Origin: Bacillota bacterium
GTDB taxonomy: Bacteria; Bacillota; Clostridia; Acetivibrionales; DTU013
Direction: 5' to 3'
DNA length: 20,800 nt
NCBI GenBank assembly: GCA_023412665.1
Contig: JAEZCA010000036.1
Location: 1 to 20,800 of the forward strand
Part shown: piece after piece, positions 6,482 through 12,848 of the stretch
Layout: every line of letters begins with the position of its first letter
Position numbering within the stretch: the stretch's first letter is position 1
Notes under the pieces: generated by a model
Seen by the model: only the letters and a program-made list of their open reading frames with translations
What the model was told of the DNA's origin: nothing
The model's database searches: none
Program-made: the position numbers and the translations under genes

Positions 6482-6734
6482 GTTCAAAGAAAAATTTTGA
6501 TTGTAGAAAATTTTTCTTACCTCGGTAGTGTTTCAACGAGGCTGGTCGCAAGCAGGGCTTGCTGCTCGGCTACGCATCCTAGGCGGGGGATATGCTCACA
6601 TCGTTTTCTTTCGATTAATCGAAAGAAAATATCTGAAAGGCAAATCGGTACCCGCCACCAAGCGTTTTTCAGCCCGAGGGCTGAAAATTCGTAAAGAGGT
6701 GGGGCGGGGGGCCCATCTATCGCCTCGTTATAAC
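6482..6734. repeat. Structured intergenic repeat, copy 1 (long form)
   Basis: This is the first of two related elements; the other is at 20350-20529. Conserved blocks in plus-strand order are: an A/T-rich hairpin (AAGAAAAATTTT 6487-6498 with AAAATTTTTCTT 6507-6518); GTTTCAACGAGGC (6530-6542); GGTACCCGCCACCAAGCG (6647-6664); a hairpin TTTTCAGCCC/GGGCTGAAAA; and a G-rich block GGTGGGGCGGGG followed by CCCATCT. The left GTTTCAACGAGGC pairs with GCCTCGTTATAAC near the right end, so the whole element can close on itself. This copy carries two extra modules absent from copy 2: a GCAAGC/GCTTGC hairpin (around 6547-6562) and a 26-nt perfect palindrome (6603-6628). Confidence 0.75.
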
Positions 6735-6812
6735 ATACAAAACCTCAGGCAGGTCTCCCTCTTATCATACCTATCTATATGCACTATGTATAACACTTCA
6801 CCAAAAATTCAA

Positions 6813-6850
6813 CCCTGCTGCAGCAGCACAGCAGGGCCGATTTTTTCTTT
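6813..6850. terminator. Hairpin after guaB, possibly bidirectional terminator
   Basis: CCCTGCTG (6813-6820) and CAGCAGGG (6829-6836) form an 8-bp GC-rich stem 74 nt beyond the guaB stop. The T-run is much better on the plus strand (TTTTTTCTTT at 6841-6850) than on the minus strand (TTGAATTTTT). It may therefore stop antisense transcription as well as guaB read-through. Confidence 0.55.
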
Positions 6851-6909
6851 ACCGAATAGTCAACACAAATCAGCTGCCATGAATTGATCAGGCTGATAAA
6901 AATGTGTCG

Positions 6910-8412
6910 TCAGACCGATGCTTCATTTTCCTTAAGTATTACATCATGAGCCCCGCCCTCTATAATGCTGGTAGATGAAACCAAGGTCAGTCGGGATTTA
7001 TCATGAAGTTGCGAAATATTCATCGCACCACAGGTACACATAGTAGATTTAATTTTGCTCAAAGTTATATCTAAGTTATCCTTAAGGCTGCCGGCATATG
7101 GAACATATGAGTCGACTCCTTCTTCAAAGTCCATCTTCTGCTTTCCGCCCATATCGTATCTTTGCCAGTTGCGTGCCCTGTTGGAACCCTCGCCCCAGTA
7201 CTCTTTCACATAGTTATTGCCTATCCTGAGCTTTCTGGTCGGACTTTCATCAAACCTTGCGAAATACCTTCCAAGCATAATGAAATCCGCTCCCATAGCA
7301 AGCCCAAGTGCCATATGATAATCATGTACTATGCCGCCGTCCGAACAGATAGGCACATATATGCCGGTCTTCTCATAGTATTCAGCCCGGGCTTTTGCCA
7401 CTTCTATCACAGCTGTAGCCTGTCCGCGGCCGATACCCTTTGTTTCTCTGGTAATACAAATGGAGCCTCCTCCGACACCAACCTTTACAAAATCGGCTCC
7501 CGCCTCAACCAGATACAGGAAGCCTTCTCTGTCAACGACGTTTCCGCCGCCGACTTTTACCTCGCCCTTATACTTATCTTTTATCCATGTGATTGTGTCC
7601 TTTTGATATTCTGTATAACCGTCGGACGAATCGACACACAGTATGTCAACTCCCGCATCCACAAGCGCCGGGACTCTGTCCATATAGTCTCTTGTATTTA
7701 TTCCTGCGCCGGTAATGAGCCTTTTATTTGCATCCAGCAATTCATATGGATTTTCTTTATGGCTGTCATAATCTTTTCTGAAAACCATATAGACCAGGTT
7801 TTGGTTTTTATCAATAACCGGCAGGCAGTTCAGCTTGTGGTCCCATATCATATCATTTGCCTCTTTCAGAGTGATACCTTCCTCTGCGTAGATCAATGAG
7901 CTGAACGGCGTCATAAAGCTTTTTATTTTGGTTTCGATAGGTGTTCTGCTCACCCTGTAATCCCTGCTTGTTACCAATCCCAGAAGCTTTCCGGTTGGAA
8001 GTCCGTTCTCTGTGATAGCTATAGTCGAGTGTCCGGTTCTTTCCTTTAAGGCCAGTACATCCGCCAACGTGTCCTCAGGCTTTAAATTGGAATCGCTCAC
8101 GACAAAACCTGCTTTATATTTTTTTACTTTGCGTACCATCTCTGCCTGCTGATCTATAGGCTGAGATACAAAAATAAAAGAAAGGCCCCCGCACCTTGCC
8201 AGCTCGATTGCCATTCCGGAGTCCGAAACAGCCTGCATTACTGCAGATACGAGCGGTATATTGATATGCATGGAAGCCTCCTGGCCTTTGCTGAATTTGA
8301 CTATCGGTGTCCTCAAATCTATGTTCTGCGGTGTGCAATCCTTAGTTGTAAGGTTCGGCAGCAGCAGATATTCGCTGAATGTCCTGGACGGCTCATTGTA
8401 ATAAAACGCCAT
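6910..8412 (-). CDS. guaB: Inosine-5'-monophosphate dehydrogenase (Tritrichomonas-like type)
   Basis: This enzyme oxidises IMP to XMP with NAD+, the committed step of GMP synthesis. The 500-residue protein has a TIM barrel interrupted by a CBS pair (about 95-220). The catalytic loop is VGVGGGSICITR with C319, and the flap has the R418-Y419 pair in NWQRYDMGGK. D261 lies in VDSSDG. These four positions carry the same numbers as the key residues reported for Tritrichomonas foetus IMPDH, which also supports the start. I chose the ATG at 8412, with AGGAGG 9 nt upstream, over the ATG at 8433, which has none. It has its own near-consensus promoter and sits between spoIIR and greA. Confidence 0.95.
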   Translation of the reverse strand: MAFYYNEPSRTFSEYLLLPNLTTKDCTPQNIDLRTPIVKFSKGQEASMHINIPLVSAVMQAVSDSGMAIELARCGGLSFIFVSQPIDQQAEMVRKVKKYKAGFVVSDSNLKPEDTLADVLALKERTGHSTIAITENGLPTGKLLGLVTSRDYRVSRTPIETKIKSFMTPFSSLIYAEEGITLKEANDMIWDHKLNCLPVIDKNQNLVYMVFRKDYDSHKENPYELLDANKRLITGAGINTRDYMDRVPALVDAGVDILCVDSSDGYTEYQKDTITWIKDKYKGEVKVGGGNVVDREGFLYLVEAGADFVKVGVGGGSICITRETKGIGRGQATAVIEVAKARAEYYEKTGIYVPICSDGGIVHDYHMALGLAMGADFIMLGRYFARFDESPTRKLRIGNNYVKEYWGEGSNRARNWQRYDMGGKQKMDFEEGVDSYVPYAGSLKDNLDITLSKIKSTMCTCGAMNISQLHDKSRLTLVSSTSIIEGGAHDVILKENEASV

Positions 8413-8469
8413 GGAATCATACCTCCTATTCATTGGCTTATTGTAGATGCTCTGAAAATATTAGATAAC

Positions 8470-8498
8470 ATTATACATAAGAAGGCCATACGCGTCAA
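8470..8498 (-). promoter_or_regulatory. Sigma-A promoter for guaB
   Basis: On the minus strand TTGACG (8493-8498), a 17-nt spacer and TATAAT (8470-8475) form a near-perfect promoter. The predicted start is about 50 nt upstream of the guaB ATG. I saw no purine riboswitch in this short leader. Confidence 0.8.
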
Positions 8499-8556
8499 GG
8501 ATAAGCTGCGCAAGTTTTTTCCCTAAAATGATTCAAAAATAGGAGGTAAGACGTTT

Positions 8557-8622
8557 ATGGATTCCGGATACTATTGCTGGGTTCATTTTGCCAGCTATAG
8601 CCCATGCAGCCGGCGCAGTTAA
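8557..8622 (+). CDS. Possible 21-codon small protein, divergent from guaB
   Basis: A strong AGGAGG (8541-8546) lies 10 nt before an ATG on the plus strand. The reading frame encodes MDSGYYCWVHF, then ASYSPCSRRS, and stops at 8620-8622. It overlaps the last 4 bases of spoIIR on the other strand. It has an aromatic/Cys-rich first half and a basic end. I do not recognise a family and saw no good promoter in front of it. It would be the only plus-strand gene in the window, so it may be chance. Confidence 0.25.
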   Translation: MDSGYYCWVHFASYSPCSRRS

Positions 8623-9344
8623 CTCTTGTCACCGCCGAGCAGCTTTTCGAATGCTCCGGCCAGCTTGATTCTAGAGTCCTGAAACACTTCAACGATTTTA
8701 AACTTAATTTTTACAGGTATATCGGTTTCTTCATCAGAGGATGTCACTAACTGATACTCTTCTTCTGTGAGCACCTTTTTCAAGTCTTCCTTTATCTCAT
8801 CGGGTACAGTGCCATGTGTCACATCTACAAAGCATAAGGGTGGAAAAAGCACACACCACCAATTGGCACCATCACCATTTCCAATTACTACACGCAGTGC
8901 CTGATATTCACCAGCCGGTAGCATTATATCACCATATGCCTTGGTGGGGAACGGATAGCTTCCAAGTGAGGCCTTGACATCATAACTGCTTCCTGAAGCT
9001 GCTATTGTCTGCTCTGCAACTGAGGTGATGCCCGAAATATTGTCCAATATAATCGATCTAGTCTGCTCAACATTTTCTGAGTCCTTTACCTTATTACGCA
9101 CATATTCCAATATAGAGTCACGTACAGTACGCTTGAGTTCCTGATCCTCCGGTGAATCACTGTTGGCAACTACATGGAGCCTGATAAGGTTATCCGATAA
9201 GCTTTCATTCATGCTTTCAGTGTATGTAATCATTCGAGTGAAAACCAATATTACTGCGATAGCCAGAATACCTGCAAATAGTTTGCTTCTCAGTCTGGCA
9301 TTATTGAGTGATGTCTTTTTAAGGCTTTGAAAAATTTTATCCAT
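8619..9344 (-). CDS. spoIIR: Stage II sporulation protein R
   Basis: SpoIIR is made in the forespore under sigma-F and secreted into the intermembrane space, where it triggers SpoIIGA to cleave pro-sigma-E in the mother cell. The 241-residue protein has one N-terminal membrane/signal segment (about 21-40) and the family blocks IRLHVVANSDS (54-64), SLGSYPFPTKAYG, PAGEYQALRVVIG and NWWCVLFPPLCF. The ATG at 9344 has a GGGGGG run 7 nt upstream. A sigma-F site could not be confirmed: GGTACAAATA upstream fits a -10 with one mismatch, but no -35 lies at the right spacing. It lies between an S41 protease and guaB. Confidence 0.93.
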   Translation of the reverse strand: MDKIFQSLKKTSLNNARLRSKLFAGILAIAVILVFTRMITYTESMNESLSDNLIRLHVVANSDSPEDQELKRTVRDSILEYVRNKVKDSENVEQTRSIILDNISGITSVAEQTIAASGSSYDVKASLGSYPFPTKAYGDIMLPAGEYQALRVVIGNGDGANWWCVLFPPLCFVDVTHGTVPDEIKEDLKKVLTEEEYQLVTSSDEETDIPVKIKFKIVEVFQDSRIKLAGAFEKLLGGDKS

Positions 9345-9685
9345 TTTTAGTCCCCCCGATTTTGCCTGATCTATCCTTATTTGTACCGAAATGGCGTAAT
9401 AATGCTGTTATGCATCCACTTCATTATAAAGTATTGTCAATTAGGTTAAAATTTATACTAATCGTCAACTTTATGAAATACAAAATAATTTTAGGAACAT
9501 TGGCAGACCAGGCCATCAAAATAAAAAGGGGACAGTTCTGTCGGAGATGCTATACGGGGACAGTTCTGTCAGAGATGCTATACGGGGACAGTTCTGTCGG
9601 ACAAGCTACATGGGGACAGTTCTATAAGGCGCTATTCTGCATGCGGTATTCAAGCATTGACATCCAGCGCCTTACTATCAGCACA
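9345..9685. other. 341-base gap between the S41 protease gene and spoIIR
   Basis: No supported gene. It holds four GGGGACAGTTCT motifs at exact 28-nt spacing (listed separately), an inverted repeat AAGGCGCT/AGCGCCTT (9626-9633 and 9666-9673) just beside that array, and AT-rich sequence before spoIIR. The 32-nt loop of the inverted repeat makes a simple terminator unlikely. Confidence 0.6.
9528..9623 (+). repeat. Tandem array of four 28-nt units headed by GGGGACAGTTCT
   Basis: The 12-mer GGGGACAGTTCT begins at 9528, 9556, 9584 and 9612, spaced exactly 28 nt. The 16 nt after each 12-mer differ by one base between units 1 and 2 and by several in unit 3; after unit 4 the similarity stops. In units 1-3 GACAG TT CTGTC is a small inverted repeat. 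The units are too short and too similar in their spacers for a CRISPR array, and no cas genes are near. Confidence 0.85.
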
Positions 9686-11176
9686 CTATTTGCCCTTCAG
9701 ATATTTTACTGCTGCCGTATATTGCGTATCATACTTTAGAATAAGCTCCAGCAGATTTGCATTTAAGGCGATTTGAGTTTTAATATCAAGGATTCCGCTG
9801 GCGATCAGCCCTTTGTCAGTCTGATATTTTTTAAGAGCTGTTTCAAACGCTTTGTCAAAATTGGTATCCACTGTTGTTATTTCATACCCCATGACCTTTA
9901 GTATCTTTTTTGCATTATAAATATCGGACCCTTGGTTGCCCAACCTCAATTCCACAGATTTGGTCATCCTTTGGATGCTGGTAATAGGAACGCCTGCTAT
10001 TGGTCCCGGATCTGCAGCCAAAATATCAGGTGTCAAACCTACTTCGTCAATCATTCTTCCTTTGGGAGTATAATATACTCCCAACGTCATTTTTGCATAT
10101 CCGTTTATTTCCTCTTCGCTCGGAAATATATTGTAATTGTACAATTCATACCCATTTACAGTATCCAAGCCAAACTTCTCACTGTATTTATCATATGCTT
10201 TCTTGGATAATATGGGGATAAGGCTTTGAAATTTTGCCTTTCCGAAGGTTTTTGTCCCGATCAGAACGCCGGCACCTGTGTCCTGAACCGCACCTGACAC
10301 AATTTCAGAAGCGCTTGCACTCATACCGTTGACCAGTACAGCAATCTTATACTTTGTCTGTTTTAGTGTGGAATAGTATTCGATGTCTCTATATTTCTCT
10401 GATTTATAGTCAAGCTTTGTTATAAGCCCTTCAGGTACGATCTTCTCAGCTAATGCGACGGCCTGGCTGACCTCGCCTCCGGGGTTGTCCCGCAGATCCA
10501 GAACGATATTTTTGATCTTTCTGTTGTCAAACTCAGCTAATGCTTTATTTATATATTCACTCGTATTTTCATTGAACATATCGAGCTTTATATATCCGAT
10601 TCCATTCCTGTTTTCATATGTAACGGGGTTGACCTTGATGATCTCTCTTACTACATTAATATATAATATTTCTTCGCCGCCATTTCTTAAAATGCCCAGC
10701 TTGATTGTTGTACCAGGTTCACCTTTTATTAGTGATGCGGCTCTTTCGGAGGTTGCTCCTATCAGATTTATCCCATCTGCCTCAGCAATCTTATCACCTT
10801 GCAGCATACCAGCCTTTTCTGCCGGCGATTCAGTAAAAACCTTTGAAACCACAACATAGTCACCGCTTATCTCCATAGATATGCCAATGCCGCCAAAAAC
10901 CCCGGTAATCGTATCCATGAAAATATCTTTTTCTTCATTATCATAATAGGTAGTATAATCATCCAGTGAATTGAGCATGCCCCTTATTGCATTGTCGATC
11001 AACCTATCATCTGAAATCCCGCCATAATACTCTTCCTGAATGAGTTCCATCACACTGTCGAGGTATGTGGCACTTCTAGCGGAATCTGCCGCGTATACTG
11101 TTTGTGATCCTATTAGTAATATCAAAATCGCAATGCATATTATCCTTCGCGCAGACCTATAAATACTATTTTTCAC
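9686..11176 (-). CDS. S41 carboxy-terminal processing peptidase with PDZ and peptidoglycan-binding domains
   Basis: The protein (496 residues) begins with a signal segment (about 11-29). A PDZ domain follows at about 95-170 and the S41 protease domain at about 185-390. The catalytic residues are visible: S286 in VNGMSASASEIV, K313 in FGKAKF and Q317. A peptidoglycan-binding type 1 domain is at about 408-472 (VELRLGNQG, then ALKKYQTDKGL). Such Ser/Lys proteases trim exported proteins; Bacillus CtpB acts in the sigma-K checkpoint of sporulation, and spoIIR is next door here. The start is a GTG at 11176 with AAAGGGG 8 nt upstream. The normal GKGTVQ block reads GKAKFQ. Confidence 0.92.
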   Translation of the reverse strand: MKNSIYRSARRIICIAILILLIGSQTVYAADSARSATYLDSVMELIQEEYYGGISDDRLIDNAIRGMLNSLDDYTTYYDNEEKDIFMDTITGVFGGIGISMEISGDYVVVSKVFTESPAEKAGMLQGDKIAEADGINLIGATSERAASLIKGEPGTTIKLGILRNGGEEILYINVVREIIKVNPVTYENRNGIGYIKLDMFNENTSEYINKALAEFDNRKIKNIVLDLRDNPGGEVSQAVALAEKIVPEGLITKLDYKSEKYRDIEYYSTLKQTKYKIAVLVNGMSASASEIVSGAVQDTGAGVLIGTKTFGKAKFQSLIPILSKKAYDKYSEKFGLDTVNGYELYNYNIFPSEEEINGYAKMTLGVYYTPKGRMIDEVGLTPDILAADPGPIAGVPITSIQRMTKSVELRLGNQGSDIYNAKKILKVMGYEITTVDTNFDKAFETALKKYQTDKGLIASGILDIKTQIALNANLLELILKYDTQYTAAVKYLKGK

Positions 11177-11206
11177 AATAAGGACCCCTTTAAATATAAT
11201 AGACCT

Positions 11207-11235
11207 ATTTTATCACTTGAGGGGACAGTTCTCAA
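11207..11235 (-). promoter_or_regulatory. Candidate promoter for the S41 protease gene, overlapping a GGGGACAG repeat
   Basis: On the minus strand TTGAGA (11230-11235), a 17-nt spacer and TAAAAT (11207-11212) form a moderate sigma-A promoter ahead of the GTG at 11176. The repeat GGGGACAGTTCT (11221-11232, plus strand) fills most of the spacer and half of the -35. Confidence 0.4.
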
Positions 11236-11256
11236 CTAAACTGTTGGGGACAGTCC
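11221..11256 (+). repeat. Two GGGGACAG motifs between the SLH gene and the S41 protease gene
   Basis: GGGGACAGTTCT (11221-11232) and GGGGACAGTCC (11246-11256) are 25 nt apart in the same orientation. ACAGTT (11225-11230) and AACTGT (11239-11244) form a small hairpin between them. The order, a TTCT form with a TCC form, is the same pair of variants seen at 356-410, in reverse order. Confidence 0.6.
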
Positions 11257-11292
11257 GTCTGTATCGAATATTTTTCGCAGTAATCATAGAAA

Positions 11293-12825
11293 TTAGTAAT
11301 TAATCAGCCTGTCCCTGTAATCCTTTCTGATGCCCTCCTGCAAATATTGGATCAACTTGTTGATCATAGCAGCACCCTCTGCTTTTGTCAGCTTCTTGCC
11401 GGGGTTCATATTACCCTTGCTGTCGCTTTGGATCAGCCCTATTTTTTGTGCCACATAGGCTGCACTTCTTGCATGCTCCGGAATAAGATCATTATCCCTG
11501 AAGCTTGTCACAGCCGCCGGAGCCGGCGCTAACGATTCGAAGCCAAGGGCTCTTACAAAGGCCACCGTTGCATCCGCTCTGGTGATACTGTCGTTAGGCG
11601 CAAAAACATTATATCCCTTACCATTAAGCAGCCCACGCTCAAATGCACTTTTTATTTCATTAAAATATACATTTTCTATGGAAACATCATTAAATGGTGA
11701 TATAATGACCTCTTTCCCCGTTGCTTTACGGGAAGAGGTACTTGCTCTGGTTACCATAGCCGGGTCCTCCGGAACCATTCTTGCCACATTGACAAGCGCG
11801 GCTGCAAATTCCGCCCTTGTCATATAATTATCCGGACTGAAGCTGCGACTGTCACCCTTAAAAACTTCAAGCCCGAACATTATTTTTATGTCGTTCTCTG
11901 CCCAATGACCGGTAAAATTAGTCGCATTAACTGCTGGGAGTCGTTTTTGTACAGGAAATGTTTCAATGCTTAAGCTGTCGCTATATGTCAATATATGGTC
12001 TGTAGATATGCCCTTTGCGTCGAATTCCGGCAACATACAAGTGTATTGAAGCACACTGCTGTTCATCCGGCTCTGAACGTAGCTACCTGGAAAGCTTATC
12101 TGGTCTGGTTTGTTTTCCTGGTATTTCAGCTGTTCTGTTGAAGTCGATGAAATTGATACAGACGCAGTCCCTCCCCATATATCTACCCCATCACTGTCTT
12201 GTCTTTCACCGCTAATAACATAGTCAAGCAGAAGACTCTCAGCATTTCCCCAATATTGGTCATAACCATAGAAAGTACCGGTGCATTCAACTGTTACCTT
12301 GTTTCCGTCATTAACTGCTCCAACCTGATAAACCTTTCTGCTCCACATGCTCCCTGCATGATAATTTACTGAAGGCTTGGGGTCTATGAGGTTTGATCTG
12401 GCAAGCTGATAATTGTTCTTATTCGTTATATTGTATGTAATACCATCAATCCTGACGCTTTCTCTTGCAGAAGTGAGACTTACAGTCTCTGTTATCTGAC
12501 CATTCTGCTTTGTCTCAGATGATGTAGTGAAAACAAGGGCTCGTGTTAACGTGCCATCCTTCTCGGCATTTCGAAGATTATATGTATAAGTGGTGGTCAC
12601 CTTGCCCTGCTTCAAGCTCTTCTTGATGAGAAGTGTCCCCTCAAAAACAACGGGTTCGCCGCTGATAAAAGTTACTTCTTTATAGTCATATGTAGAATTA
12701 TCCGGCACCTCACCTGATGAAATGCCGCCCTCATAACCGCAGATACCTTCGCGGGCATATACGTGGCCGGTCAGAAGCAGGGTCGACAGTATAACAAGCA
12801 TGAACAGTAAAATGGTCTTTTTCAT
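11293..12825 (-). CDS. Exported protein with three C-terminal SLH domains
   Basis: The protein has 510 residues, with a signal peptide at 1-24 (MKKTILLFMLVILST, cleavage likely after VYA). The region at about 25-295 is rich in Thr, Ser and Tyr, looks beta-stranded, and is not recognised. Three SLH domains follow at about 306-352, 379-430 and 443-496, with characteristic motifs such as YMTRAEFAAALV, SITRADATVAFV and KLTKAEGAAMI. SLH domains bind pyruvylated secondary cell-wall polymer. I chose the ATG at 12825 (GGAGG 8 nt upstream) over a TTG at 12840. It lies 23 nt after the larger SLH gene, so they are co-transcribed. It is probably a surface-layer or envelope-associated protein of unknown function. 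Confidence 0.88.
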   Translation of the reverse strand: MKKTILLFMLVILSTLLLTGHVYAREGICGYEGGISSGEVPDNSTYDYKEVTFISGEPVVFEGTLLIKKSLKQGKVTTTYTYNLRNAEKDGTLTRALVFTTSSETKQNGQITETVSLTSARESVRIDGITYNITNKNNYQLARSNLIDPKPSVNYHAGSMWSRKVYQVGAVNDGNKVTVECTGTFYGYDQYWGNAESLLLDYVISGERQDSDGVDIWGGTASVSISSTSTEQLKYQENKPDQISFPGSYVQSRMNSSVLQYTCMLPEFDAKGISTDHILTYSDSLSIETFPVQKRLPAVNATNFTGHWAENDIKIMFGLEVFKGDSRSFSPDNYMTRAEFAAALVNVARMVPEDPAMVTRASTSSRKATGKEVIISPFNDVSIENVYFNEIKSAFERGLLNGKGYNVFAPNDSITRADATVAFVRALGFESLAPAPAAVTSFRDNDLIPEHARSAAYVAQKIGLIQSDSKGNMNPGKKLTKAEGAAMINKLIQYLQEGIRKDYRDRLINY

Positions 12826-12848
12826 GGGATAGTCCTCCAAAAGGTTGT

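Larger units (their letters stand above)
6149..6909. other. 761-base gap between guaB and greA
   Basis: No supported protein gene. In transcription order it holds the guaB terminator (6813-6850), a structured repeat (6482-6734), the greA promoter (6388-6416) and the greA leader. The leader contains an open 39-codon stretch (6237-6353, minus strand) with no convincing start, listed among the rejected items. Confidence 0.7.

Noticed and set aside
6528..6887. 119-codon plus-strand frame over structured repeat copy 1
   Set aside because: The matching frame in copy 2 is interrupted by a stop within the conserved block, so the conservation is at the DNA/RNA level, not protein.
9345..9420. Sigma-F promoter for spoIIR
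   Set aside because: A GGTACAAATA resembles the -10 with one mismatch, but GCATA is 21 nt away and GCATT only 13 nt, outside normal spacing. TTGACA and TATAAT here are only 6 nt apart.
9528..9623. CRISPR array
   Set aside because: Units are 28 nt in total with near-identical 16-nt intervals, the core also occurs singly elsewhere, and there are no cas genes.
9626..9673. Terminator for the S41 protease gene
   Set aside because: AAGGCGCT/AGCGCCTT is perfect but separated by 32 nt and has no U-tract on the minus strand.
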